A stretch of DNA of 64,000 nucleotides from Bryum argenteum (taxonomy: Eukaryota > Streptophyta > Bryopsida > Bryales > Bryaceae), in contig CM073322.1 of the NCBI GenBank assembly GCA_037043015.1, positions 8,567,601 to 8,631,600 of the forward strand. The letters run 5' to 3'. A model generated the notes under the pieces. The model worked only from the letters and a program-made list of their open reading frames with translations. It was not told the DNA's origin and searched no databases. A program made the translations under genes and the position numbers. Position 1 is the stretch's first letter. Each line of letters starts with the position of its first letter. This document shows, one piece after another, positions 1 to 10,650 of the stretch.

Positions 1-140
1 CCCGATTCGCAGTGTCGCGGTGCATCGTGTCGAGAATCGTGCGTGCGAGCGATCGATGAATGAATGAATGAAGGGACTGCAGGAGCTTTCGAGCGCTGGC
101 TACACTCCGCGCTGGGCGCCGTCACTTCCGAATTGCATGG
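1..140. other. GC-rich window edge, possibly the 5' end of an outside gene
   Basis: The first 140 bases are much richer in G+C than the next several kilobases and contain a short TGAA repeat (about 55-80). This looks like the leader or first exon of a gene cut by the window edge. An ATG at 138 opens only about 20 codons before a stop. No protein can be assigned and the strand cannot be decided. Confidence 0.25.
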
Positions 141-2179
141 GTGAACAGTGTTGGTTCGTGCTCGCGCGGGACGTCCCCCAAGCTAGAGCCGTTTCATGAT
201 TCCAATTGGCTTCTGCCTTTTTTTACCCCCCTTTTTTTTCCCCTCCTTCAAACCATACACTTGGTTGTCAATCGAAAGTATTGGGTCTCCCCAAAACCAC
301 TTTTCCTTGCTTCTCCAGGCAGACTGGCTGCTATGGTTCGAATGTATTTTTCTTCAATTGATAATATAGTGCCGAAAATGGACCTCTAGTAATCTTCACT
401 AGACAACAGTAACATGTACTCACAACAAACATTATAGGGTCACTTTTAGGGCACCATTTTAGGAACATCTACATTTCCAACTTGAAAAATTCATCACTCA
501 TTGTAGAAAAGTCTGAATCTGATGATTCCATATCGGCTCTAGCTTTTTTATTTATATACCCCGTGCACTAAAATTGTTTGCACTGCTATGTTACATCCAT
601 GTAGATTTTCCATGTTGAAATTTGCACCATTATTGGCCACCTTACTCTACATTGATAAGAACCCACTTTTCGACTACACTTAAGATATTTGAGGTTGCAT
701 GTTCAAGGTAGCGGCTGTAAGGAGATGTTCAGCAGTGACCTCCAACGTCCTTCATACTGTAAATTCATTGTAGAGTGGACATGAGAATCAATTTCCGTAA
801 ATTTGTAAAGTATGCGAGTCCAATTAGAATCATTAGTTCTATATTTACCTTAAATTATTTGAGATATTTGGAACTTGAACTCTTAGGTGTATCCAAAACT
901 ATTCAATCAAAAATGTACATCATGAGTATATAGTAACTAGAAGGTGGAGCTCCTGAGTAGTTCATGGTGTTGTCTGGATTTGAGCTGCTTACCTTGGTGT
1001 CAACCACAGTATTTGATGTTTAGGTACTACAAAAAAATTATTTTGATAAAAAATTATTGCTTCTAATGACAAGATTACCCCTCTCTAAGTACTATAGAAG
1101 GTTGTTTGTTAAATAAACAAAAACAAGTAATAGTAAAAATTCATAGCAACCCCTTATCATGTAGAGTGACAACACCAAATATCACTATCAATGATATTGT
1201 ATTACAATCAACTTATTATCTTAGTTTCTGCATGCACACAAATGTGTAGCTTATGGCATTGTTTGCGCAAGGCAATGAAGGCATTGTAGCAACAAGTACT
1301 TACAACAAGTCAAACCCCCAACCACAACGGAGAGACTAATTTTTGTTTACCTTTACACTACCTTCCTCTATTATTAAAAAAGCATCTCCTAAGTATGTCT
1401 TGTGGCATTCGTGTTTTTTAAATTGCAAACAATAAGGTTCTTTTAGTACCACTAGACAAGTGCAAGGACCAAATATTCCATCAACGCTAGCAGGTTGCAC
1501 TACAAGTTGTACTATAACGTAGGCCCTCGAAGCTCCCTAGTTACTCCCCTTGTGGACTTTCCTACCTCTAAATTTGTCATATCTATCTTGGGCTTGTTAT
1601 CTTGCTTGCAAAGTAACCCCCTTTAACAAGATAGAGAGGGCTTTACAATGAGCTTCCCGGCCTAAAAGACTCCCATTTTCTTCCGTAATTGTAGGTGGAT
1701 GGCATGACCATAGGAGATGCTCTTCTGTGCTTGCCCCCCCCCCCCAACAAGGCACAATGCCGCTAGTCGGGCAGGGTTGGAAACTATACTAGAGACTCTA
1801 GCTCAAAGCCGCCTCTACCTCCAAACAGTTGTCCATCGCACGTCACCATGTGTTCACCCCTGTGCTCGTAAAAGGGGACATGAGATGTAAGAGAAGCCAC
1901 AACAAAACTTAGAAAATACGTTGAGCTAGAATTTAGATAAGGTCAACCCGACATACCCCCGTTACATGATTGTTCCGTGGGGTGGGCTTCCTCACACGCT
2001 CGAATCCGCACCAACCTCCAGCCTAAAGGGCAGGTTGGGCATGCTCCAAGAGCCACTTTACACTACGGTGAAGAAGTCCATCAATCAAGAAAACATTATG
2101 ACTGAAAGGGGGACTCTTTTTATTATGATTGGTAAAAGTCAAATAGTTGACAGAGCCACCGTAATGTAAACCCCTGTCC
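141..2179. other. AT-rich intergenic sequence, no gene recognised
   Basis: No reading frame resembles a known protein. The stretch at about 380-480 resembles 61620-61745 (both contain a shared block ending in CACCATTTTAGGAAC), so part of it is an old dispersed repeat. A run of 13-14 C lies at about 1735-1746. Confidence 0.4.
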
Positions 2180-2182
2180 TAA

Positions 2183-2482
2183 GAGCATCTCCACCCCTAC
2201 TCGCCCAGTGTCTGACACACGCAATAAGTGGATGAGAAATGCTAAGGGCCCTTCAAAAATGTCTTGTGACTCTCTACTATGGCGTGTCAAGAAATGGCCC
2301 TCCAAATCTAAGTTTAGTTGACTAAATCTGACATTCTACTTGCTATTGGTGCATTGACTATTTCACATGCACTTTTGGTGCTTGAGGAGCCTTCAAGGGT
2401 GGGGGAGTGATTTCAAGGGCTCTTCAAATATAGATGAGCATTTTTAGCGAGTCACCTTTAGCGAGTATGGGTGGAGATGCTC
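2183..2482. mobile_element. PIF/Harbinger (Tourist-like) MITE, 300 bp
   Basis: The ends are inverted copies of GAGCATCTCCACC and are flanked by TAA at 2180-2182 and 2483-2485. A 3-bp TAA/TTA target duplication is typical of PIF/Harbinger elements. There is no coding capacity. A second copy with the same ends lies at 4619-5006 and a diverged one at 59987-60370. Confidence 0.8.
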
Positions 2483-2485
2483 TAA

Positions 2486-3236
2486 GGTCGTTGGACCAAC
2501 CTGAAAAACTCAGGTGAATACGGACCACAAGGGTCCACTTTAAATTCAAAATGTTCAAACAATGAGCCTCAGAAGCAGCTATAAAAAAACCTACAATCTG
2601 GGGTGTCCTCCATTTGAGTCAGAATTTGCTATTCGGGGCTATAAATTAGTTGACCCAGAAATGGTGGGGGGAATTGTCGTCATCCTTGGAGGCAGTTTTG
2701 AGTGTACAGTAAAAGTACAAGTACCCTTGTGTTTCTATTGAAACATTTTAGAATCATATTTTTTAATGCTCTTGGAGGGAAGAAAAGTGCCAGTTAAAAT
2801 TAAAAGCCCCTCGGAGAATTCTTCGGGGTTGGAATTTATAAAAAAAAAAGGAATTTTCTAAAGAAAATATGGTACCATATTTGCATATTCAAGAGATGAA
2901 CAGAACTACTAACAGAAGAATGTCATTGGCAATTTGCACGGTCAGAGCATGTATTTTTGGGCTGCCCGTAGAATCTTTATTGACGAATTTCTGGTGCGAG
3001 GGAAATTGGGCAGAGGTCATCTAATATTTGAATAAGGTTGATTTTAACTGTCCCTCATTCATAAGGAGGAAAACTTTTGGAGCACCAAAGACATCACATT
3101 CCGATAAAGTTCAAAGTTTCAAACAACTCAAAAAACAAAAATGGGTACTTATTTTATTTATTAATATTTCATAAAATGCTTGAAGAGTTAAGTTACATGC
3201 ACAATTATGTAGCAATTATTGGCCATGAACTTGTGA
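2486..3236. other. Intergenic sequence, nothing recognised
   Basis: AT-rich non-coding sequence with no recognised gene or complete element. Confidence 0.4.
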
Positions 3237-3395
3237 GGCACCACAAGCCTTCGCTCAGTCCCCAACGAGGAGGTAGTGAGTTCTATCCCTCATGCCGGCG
3301 TGGCGCTCACCACCATAGTACAACCAACGATGGTGAGGGGTTCTTGGACAATGTTGTAAGGGTACTCCAAAGTCCTTTGGGGGATATAGTGTTCG
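3237..3395 (+). mobile_element. SINE, 5' part only
   Basis: It starts with GGCACCACAAGCCTT and follows the full-length SINE at 62558 through the tRNA-like head and the first body segment (the part containing CTCACCACCATAG and TTTGGGGGATA). The similarity stops near 3395, so the 3' half and the TATC tail are missing. Confidence 0.65.
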
Positions 3396-3414
3396 GTGCA
3401 GGCATCCAGAGCTT

Positions 3415-3499
3415 GTTCATGTGGCCGAGTTGGTCTAAGGCGCCAGATTAAGGTTTTGGTCCGAAAGGGTGCCAATCTTCGATTGTGAGGGTTGGAGTT

Positions 3500-3507
<8 letters not shown>
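3415..3507 (+). pseudogene. tRNA-Leu(AAG)-like relic
   Basis: The sequence from GTTCATG through TGGCCGAGTTGGTCTAAGG keeps the acceptor-start, D-arm and A-box layout of plant tRNA-Leu. It continues with an anticodon arm CCAGA-TTAAGGT-TTTGG (anticodon AAG) and a leucine-type long variable arm (TCCGAAAGGG). The T arm is wrong: instead of a B box there is a short perfect hairpin (CAATC-TTC-GATTG), and no 3' acceptor strand pairs with the 5' one. It is therefore a tRNA pseudogene or a tRNA-Leu-derived SINE head. It sits directly after a truncated SINE and before an (AT)n tract. Confidence 0.6.

Positions 3508-3578
<71 letters not shown>
3502..3578. repeat. (TA)n microsatellite, about 38 units
   Basis: Uninterrupted TA dinucleotides. 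It directly follows the tRNA-Leu-like relic. Reading frames through it (Tyr-Ile repeats) are artefacts. Confidence 0.95.
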
Positions 3579-3583
<5 letters not shown>

Positions 3584-4358
3584 CAGCCCACATTCAAAGA
3601 TAGGTGGAACAAACACTCTTTTCAAATAGGCTTGGAGTCGCTCTTCATCTTCCATGGACTTGCATATGGAAATTTCGGTAATGAAGAAATACGGTACATT
3701 TTGTTTTGTGTGAACTTTTCCTAAGCTATCAAGTGTAGTAAGGACCCAAACAAATGCCGAGAGGATGTCGCCTTGGTCAAAAAAGCGTTGCCACGTAGGC
3801 AATTTGGAGAGCGACGACTGGTGAACTTTGGCTTCTAGTGTGAAGGCTCAAGAGGCCAAAACTCGGGTTTCCTGCAATTTGATTGGTTGAAATCGACGGC
3901 CTCTCGACCTTCGGCCATAGTGTGAATTGGCCCTAAGTGTGCATGTATGTCATCAACATTGGCTTTTTCATGTCTTCAAGGTTCAAGGTTTTTGTGTTTT
4001 CATGTATCAAACTTTGTCATTTACTAAAATGAAATAAAGCCACCAACTCATGTGAATAAGAGACAAACCCACTGCACCGGTGAGCTTTTTAGTTGCACAA
4101 TTTTGATACTTTTTGAACTAAATTAATGGTATTGATTGATTGCACAATCAAAAACTTTTAGGTGCAACAATTGATTCCTCTGATCGAGTTAAGCCTAATC
4201 ATTCTTTTTTGTCATATCCCCCCACAAAGCCCCCTGAGTCATATGATGATTGACATTCATTGTGAGCTCAAATTACCATTGCTCCTACCACGCATGGATT
4301 ACTTTTACATTACCTTTCTTATATGTAGAGTTATATGTATCATAAGTAGTTGATGCAC
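3579..4358. other. Intergenic sequence, nothing recognised
   Basis: No gene, RNA or complete element seen. Confidence 0.4.
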
Positions 4359-4360
4359 TA

Positions 4361-4551
4361 CACTAAATAGGTAGATATACTAATTTACATAAAAAATTTG
4401 TGAGTTTTTTTTTACCCTCTTCATCAATCAAGATGGGGATTGTTTATAGTATTGGAATTAATGCTCTTGGTAATTTGTTGAAACAAGTAAAATCTTATAG
4501 TATTTTTAAATCTTATAAAAATTTGACAGTAATCTACCTATTTTATTAGTG
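4361..4551. mobile_element. Short MITE with CACTAAAT ends
   Basis: The left end CACTAAATAGGTAGAT is matched by an inverted right end (ATCTACCTATTTT...TTAGTG), and TA lies on both sides (4359-4360 and 4552-4553). The centre, including AATGCTCTTGGTAA and ATCTTATA blocks, is shared with 59713-59928. The superfamily is uncertain: TA flanks suggest Tc1/mariner-type, the CACTA start suggests CACTA-type. Confidence 0.55.
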
Positions 4552-4618
4552 TATTTATCTCAATTAATCTAATCTCATGGATACTAGCACCTAAACTAGA
4601 ATCACAAACATGCTCTTA

Positions 4619-5006
4619 GAGCATCTCCACCACTAAGCGGGGCCGCACTCAAAAATCTGAACCTTTTGGCCGGGCCGTAGGCTGGCCTAGCTGGTTGTAA
4701 TTGTGAGTGCCCCACTAGTAAGGGGGCATGGCCCGCCAATGGGGAGGTTCTTGGAACCCCCACTTCGTCTCCCAAACCTGCTGGCTCTGTGCACCCTAAA
4801 AAAAAAGGCTAAAAAAGGTTGCATAAAAAGCTACAGTTGCTTACAATGGCACTGGAAAGGCCTGCCATTTTCTAGGGCCGCGCTACTTGTATGGAGGCCC
4901 TGACCACTCCAGGCTGCCAACAGTGCCCTTGGTGGGGTAATTGATTCTGCTACAGGAGCCCGCAGCTCCGTCTCGAGTGCGGCCCCGCTTACTGGTGGAG
5001 ATGCTC
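4619..5006. mobile_element. PIF/Harbinger (Tourist-like) MITE, 388 bp
   Basis: The inverted ends match over about 33 bases with few differences and begin GAGCATCTCCACCA. They are flanked by TTA at 4616-4618 and 5007-5009. The interior is GC-rich and non-coding. Same family as 2183-2482. Confidence 0.8.
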
Positions 5007-5069
5007 TTAGACATGCATCCAACACCTAACTCTTGAAGAGGCTATCACTCATTCACTTTTGATTATTAA

Positions 5070-6347
5070 CCCTTAAACGCCCATGGGGTCCAAAACGGGC
5101 AGCCCAAAATTGGATCACAGCATCTTTTGGACTTGGGCATCATGAATAGTGCACTTTTTGAACTTGGGCATCATGAATGGACCAATCAATGATGAGCTTG
5201 CAACCTCCTACAAGGTTATGTACAACCCCAACCTACCTACCACAATCCTTTCAAAGCACAAAATCATTCATACAAATTGTGATTTGAATTGTAAAATTTC
5301 ATTTTTGAATACATCATAAGAAGATGACCAGTTTGACATCAAAATATATGTGAAAAGTTGAGTACAGTGAGAGCTACAAGGAAGATTATGTTGGAATCAA
5401 GCCCCTCGGGCTTGCTTGGGCGTTTAACCCCTAAACGTTTCGATCCATTGGGCCCGCTGGAGTAGGGTCCAAAAACGTAAAAAATGTCAAGGTCAGTAAA
5501 ATAATGTGAGGGCAGTAAATCTAAAATCCAACCGTAGGATCTTGATCTCCATTGTCTAAAGATTGCATGGGCAAATATTTGTGCCATTTGGAGTTGGGAT
5601 GGGGCTTGATCCACTTGATTGAAGGCGAAAAAAGGGAGCCCGAAATGGAGGGGCAGTCACTAATTTTGGACTTTGGAGTGAAAAGTCGTATTACAAATTG
5701 CCCCGAAAGCAAAAATGGCAACTACAAATGGGTGAGGAATCAAGTAAAGAAGCTAATCCAAAAAAAAAAAAAAAAACATGCCTCTTTCCAATTGCACACA
5801 ATCCTACTTGAAATGGAAGTCACTTGGGATTCTTGTTTTTGGTGCTTGGTATTCCAAGGTCGCCCACACAAGCTCTTGTCCTCCGTGGACAAAAGATGAT
5901 GTAAGGTGGGCGGGCTTTTACAAAAAAAAGAACAGAAAGATGAACTCAAAATAGCTTGCAAGGTCATAAACATCATGCCACATGTCCACCATGATAATAA
6001 CAAAGCCAAGCGCATGCGATCTCATGCTTGTCGAAGCTCGAGGCTCTCTTGCCCCATTTCAATGCCTAATCGCCCCATTTCTATGCCCAAATGGCAAAAT
6101 TTCATACCGAAATAGACAAAACTCCTCTCATGACAAAAATGCAGCCCACTAAAATCGCTCTCGTAAAATGTAGGAATGAGGTATAACAACGGGGGTAAGT
6201 GCACAGTAAACTACACCCATTTACCCTTGAGGGAAAAAAAACGGCGGATGAAAAACAGCGACGACGAGAAGACGGGAAGAGTTTCAACATCCCCTGCTTC
6301 ATCCAGAATGTCGATTTTCGACATTCGGCCCGCTTAAGGGTTAAGGG
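5070..6347. mobile_element. TTAA-type MITE (361-bp family), split by a nested element
   Basis: It begins CCCTTAAACGCCC after TTAA (5066-5069). Its right end GGGCGTTTAA-GGG is interrupted after the internal TTAA (5424-5427) by a second element (5428-6340) and resumes as GGG at 6345-6347, followed by TTAA (6348-6351). Without the insert and one TTAA it is 361 bp, the same length as its inverted paralogue at 61763-62123, which it resembles along most of its length. TTAA duplication with CCC ends is typical of piggyBac-type elements. No transposase is present. Confidence 0.75.
5428..6340. mobile_element. TTAA-type element nested in another (913 bp)
   Basis: It starts CCCCTAAACG and ends CCCGCTTAAGGG, with TTAA on both sides (5424-5427, 6341-6344). 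Its right end, read in reverse, matches the left end of the element at 21065 (CCCTTAAGCGGGCC, then a TCGAAAA-type spacer and a gene-like GACATT block). The A-rich stretch at 5760-5776 and several short open frames inside are not supported as genes. Confidence 0.75.
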
Positions 6348-6351
6348 TTAA

Positions 6352-7553
6352 ACTACGAGGAGCACTAGCACTTACTACACTTCCTACCAATTTTCACAAA
6401 TAGACCTAGATTGAAAAATGTCAAAGTTCAAAATATTTGACTTTAGTAGTTTATACGCAAGACCGCTTCCAACATTTTCAAATGTAATATAAACTAAAAA
6501 TTTGTTGGTAAAGGACACTATTGAACATGTGCAACCAGGAAGGACATTTTAATAAAATCTAATAATAAGGGACACTATAAAATTAAGAACATGTGCAACC
6601 AGGAGGGACATTTTATTTAAAATCTAATTAAGAGACACTATATAATAAGAACATGAACGTCAACCAAGGAAAAATCTTCTAAAATGGAGAATCAAACCCA
6701 TATATATAAACCACTAATTTTTAATTAGTATAGTTGATTATTTTTTTTCAAACGTTCTAAATACCTCCAATACCTCCACACTAATCCTAAGAATATGAGA
6801 GCGGCAAAAGGGGCCCAAAACCCAAATTGAGTATTAATAGAACTAGGAACTTGCTTAGCTTAAAATATATTGCTTGCCATGTGGACAGTGAAAAGTCGGT
6901 AAATTAATTTTTTAATATCTTTTTTAAGCCTAAAAGTCGGTAAGTTTACTGGCAATTTCCAGGCTTCAAGCAAACTCTAATTAGGATGGCTTTTACCAAT
7001 TAAAGTATTGATGAAACTATTAATTGAACCCACGTTCCCCAAATTTTTATATTGCTCCTAATTTATTTATTTGCATTTATGTCAAATTTCCCACTAGAAT
7101 TTTCATTTCTCAGTATTTTTTACACACGTTGTGGTATTTTTACTATAAAAATTGGGGTCTTTGGAACTTGGAGCTGCTTACTAAGTTGTTAGACTATTTA
7201 TTTATTTAGACTATTTGGATGGATTTTGGGGTTAATGGAATATAAACTTAAATGGTAGTCATTGGCGTCGTACTGTGTAACAAAAGATCTTAGTGTGCAG
7301 TAGAACATTCATTATTACTCGAAGTACAGAGAATATTCTGTTTTGTCTAAGAATATTTCATATACATACAAATTTTTGTACTCATAGAGAATTTCGAATA
7401 TTTATGATAATAATTATTTGCGAGTACAAAAACTTATTCGTAAGTACGTATGAATGGAGCCAAAAGTATGAAGAATATTTTTGAAGATATAAATATATTC
7501 ATGTACTCTGGTAACCTTAACTGAACATGATATAAGGGAGAGTGCTCAAAGTT
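6352..7553. other. AT-rich intergenic sequence
   Basis: Very AT-rich. A short direct repeat (AACATGTGCAACCAGGA-type block) occurs at about 6522 and 6588. No gene recognised. Confidence 0.4.
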
Positions 7554-7562
7554 GGAGCAATA

Positions 7563-7970
7563 GACAGATAGATAGAAACTCCGGTCCCATTCTAAAGGGC
7601 CGCAGTAAAGGGCCGCAGTAAATGAAGTGTTGGTTCATAATGCTAATAATCCGACCCCCACCAGACAAGGCGCTGTTCGTAATGCTCATAACCTGACACC
7701 TACCGTACAAGTGAAGATTGGAACAATACTACTTCCCCCTTTCGAGGGTGGACACTATAACTACGTTGGTTACTAATGCCTTAAAGATACTTGACATTGT
7801 ATTTTCCCTAAAGGGCTTTGAGGTACCCATACAACAAGGTCCAAGGACCCCCACAATAGTTGAGTGGACTATAGTCGTGAGCACTATGCCGACATGCGGA
7901 ATAGAACCCACGACCTCTTCATTGGGGGCCATGAGCCCCAACCACCAATCGAAGGCTTGGGGTGTTTGGT
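7563..7970 (-). mobile_element. Full-length tRNA-type SINE, minus strand
   Basis: On the minus strand it runs from a tRNA-like head (A-box-like GGTTGGGGC segment, B-box-like GTGGGTTCTATTCC) through the shared body to a TATC-type tail at the left end. The 9-bp duplication GGAGCAATA flanks it at 7554-7562 and 7971-7979. It is 408 bp, longer than the copy at 62558, partly because of a short internal duplication near 7600-7710 (GGGCCGCAGTAAA twice, then an ATGCTNATAA block twice). Confidence 0.8.
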
Positions 7971-7979
7971 GGAGCAATA

Positions 7980-8949
7980 CCAATAATGAAGCATTAGGCT
8001 TCTTCACCCAAATATACATAATTATAGCTGCACACTTCAACAATACCATGTTCTGATACCAAATAATTATATTGTATCAAATTATGGCACCATTTCAGAA
8101 ACTCATGTGAGTCTACCTTCAAAAAATCTTAGCAAATTGTAAAAGAGTTCAAAATGATGAATCCACTTTGACTATCCTTCCACTTATTTTCTCCATGGAT
8201 GAAAGTTTCTTACATAATATATTTCACCACATATTAGGAAATCTGAAATTTGAGCCATCATTGAGCACTCCCCTTCATATAGGTAAAAAAAAAATGAACA
8301 CAAGTGTAAATTTGAGTGGAGTTTGGTGCGAAGATGATTAGACTTGCAGTTTTTGTATTGTTTGGTTAATCACTTCAAAGCATTTAGTAAGAACATGATT
8401 TTACTCGATGGGGCTTATAGTATACAACTCTCATAATGTGAAGAGGATCCTAACCCGTAAACAATTGTGGTGTTTTGGGAGCTCTAAAACCCAAAAATTG
8501 TGATTTTTTACCACCTTTTCAACTTTGGAGTATGAGAAAACTTATAAACTTTTACCACCTTTTCAACTGTGGAGTATAAGAAAACCTATACTTTTTAAAA
8601 AAACTTTTAACTATAGAATCTCGAACATATTAAGTTTTTGTAAGTAATAATGGTACAAATTTCAATCGTTGGATCTTGACTATTTTTGACATAATAACAT
8701 TCAAATTTTTAGAACGCTAACCTTGCAGAATTGGTAAGGGTTTCAACTTAGACCACTTTGAAATTATAGTAGTGATTGATTTAGTGATAGATATATTTTT
8801 TGAACAATTAAAAAATAAAAAGTCAAATTGAAACGCTCCACTTGGAAACAAGAAAAATGCTCCTCACACCTCAAAAATGCATATCTAACCTTGCAATCTT
8901 TACCACATGTACATTGTCGTATTCCTCACCTCCACTCGACTTCAAGATA
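7980..8949. other. Intergenic sequence, nothing recognised
   Basis: AT-rich; a locally repeated TTTTACCACCTTTTCAACT segment occurs at about 8506 and 8551. No gene seen. Confidence 0.4.
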
Positions 8950-9055
8950 AACAACAAGGTCAATGAACTCCCACCATGATGGAGTGAACTATGGTAATGG
9001 ACACCATACCAACATGAGAAATGAAACCCATAGTTTCCTCATAGCTTCACAACAC
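8950..9055 (-). mobile_element. Old SINE fragment, minus strand
   Basis: The reverse complement follows the SINE body (an ATGGTGTCCATTACCATAG-like stretch, then an AACAAGGTC-like stretch) with many substitutions. No tail or target duplication remains. Confidence 0.45.
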
Positions 9056-9572
9056 AACAATACCATGTACTCATTCCAAACATTATTAGGTGCCAAATCA
9101 GGACACCACATGTAAGTCCACCTCAAGATTCTATCACAACAAATTGCAAAAGAGTCCAAAACTGATAGATTCACTTTCACTATCCTTCCACTTGCACAAA
9201 AATCTGTTTACTTCACTACAGATTTGGAAATCTAGGATTCTTGAGCACTCTCAATTCGGTGGGTACTCTAAAAATTCTATCACTCAACAGGTGTCGACAG
9301 CCATTGTGTGACAATTTTGGAAAAAACGAAAGGGGTGCAGTAGCAGCAGCTTGCAAACTGCAAGACCACCCCGTCCTCCGGAGGTCAACCAACGACTAAA
9401 TCGGTCGCAAAACTCACTTTCCTCAACAAAATTAGGACTCTCCAGCTCTCGTGCAGTGACGGTTTTGCTACGAGCACTCGGAGGACCCATAGCACAGACG
9501 TTCGGAGCTTCACCAAATGGCGACTCCGTCCTTCAACCCAACCTTTCACGCCCTGCCAAAAAGGCGCAGTAC

Positions 9573-9792
9573 ATCGGTGGCTCAAAATCTTCACCATAGT
9601 CACTTTTCAGTGCAAAGGAACAGGATCGGTTGCTCCAAATCTTCACCATAGTCACTTTTCGATGCACAGGACAACAGGATCGGTGGCTCCAAATCTTCAC
9701 CATTGTCACTTTTCGATGCACAGGAACAGGATCGGTGGCTCAAAATCTTCACCACTGTCACTTTTCGATGCACGGAAACAGGATTGGTTGGA
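9573..9792. repeat. Tandem repeat, about 53-bp unit, four copies
   Basis: Units starting ATCGGTGGCTC(C/A)AAATC begin at 9573, 9625, 9679 and 9731, with a partial fifth at 9783. Each contains TCTTCACCATAGTCAC and ends near GGAACAGG. The unit length is not a multiple of three in all copies and no coding role is apparent. The preceding 280 bases are GC-richer but unrecognised. Confidence 0.85.
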
Positions 9793-10118
9793 TCTGATAC
9801 ACTGGCAGTAGCACTACAGGACCTGAGCGCGTGCGGCTCACCGGAATAGGACCAATTCCATCACTCTAATAACAGCCGGTGCTCTTGACAGTGAGAATTT
9901 ATATGGTGGTTGTTTGAATGCTTGCACGGCACCTGGTATTTGGTGAAGTACAGCATACGGCTCCAATTTTAGTTGCATTCACAACCGCCAATATTCCTAC
10001 AGCTTCGGCTTGGCTCCCTCGTAGTAAAGCAATTGGTACTAGTCGCTCTCCATTACTTTAACATGCATTAGCAGAAAAGTGGGTTGAGAATATCATGCAC
10101 TATACCAACGAGTACTTC
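9793..10118. other. Intergenic sequence, nothing recognised
   Basis: No gene or complete element recognised between the 53-bp array and the 112-bp array. Confidence 0.35.
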
Positions 10119-10650
10119 ACATGTGGCGATTTATATCCAAAGTGGGTGTAAGATGCTGAACTTGTATTTAATTGGGGGTATATTCATGGGGTACACTTGA
10201 AGCACTTTACTACCGATTTGGCAGGATATCCCCCATGCTGGGACTTACCAGGCGTGGGGTCTTGGATGAATCTTGTCCGGGCCCGCAAGGGTGAGGGGTA
10301 AAAGCCCCCTATTTTTTTGTTGTTGATTGAAAAAATGAGACTCCTTGAACTAATGTGGGGTCTCTGATTCCAAATATAAACTCAGAAAAAATAAAATAGG
10401 GCCGCAAGCTCTTTTTTTTAAAAGTAGGGAAAGAAGGCTCGAGGCATGGTAAGGTCCCAGCTTGGGGGATGTCCTGTCCACGCCCTTTACTACTAGGGGA
10501 GAGTGTTTTCTACATGTGGCAAATTATACTCGAAGTGGGTGTAAGATGCTGAACTTGCATTTAAGTGGGGGTATGTTCATGTGGTATACTCAAGCCACTT
10601 TTCTATTAGGGGAGATTGTTATCTACAAGTGACAAGTTATACCCAAAGTT
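10119..10650. repeat. 112-bp tandem repeat, about 2.2 copies, split by a MITE
   Basis: The block containing GTGGGTGTAAGATGCTGAAC and a TTCATG(G/T)GGTA stretch occurs at about 10119-10213 and 10511-10622, and a third start follows near 10624. Removing the MITE at 10214-10484 and its duplicated 9-bp target gives a regular period of about 112. Confidence 0.65.
10214..10484. mobile_element. MULE-like MITE, 271 bp
   Basis: Imperfect inverted ends (left GGCAGGATATCCCCCATGC, right pairing through CTTGGGGGATGTCCTG) are flanked by a 9-bp duplication CTTTACTAC at 10205-10213 and 10485-10493. A 9-bp target duplication fits Mutator-like elements. Its interior resembles the element at 55647-55905 (a run reading CCCCCTA then a T-run, later GGGCCGCA). 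Confidence 0.7.

Noticed and set aside
3290-3802. 170-codon frame on the minus strand
   Set aside because: It runs through the (TA)n tract and parts of a SINE; the Tyr-Ile repeat is an artefact of the microsatellite.
10119-10650. LTR retrotransposon (direct repeats about 390 bases apart)
   Set aside because: The direct repeats are units of a 112-bp tandem array separated by a MITE; no primer-binding site or gag/pol sequence is present.
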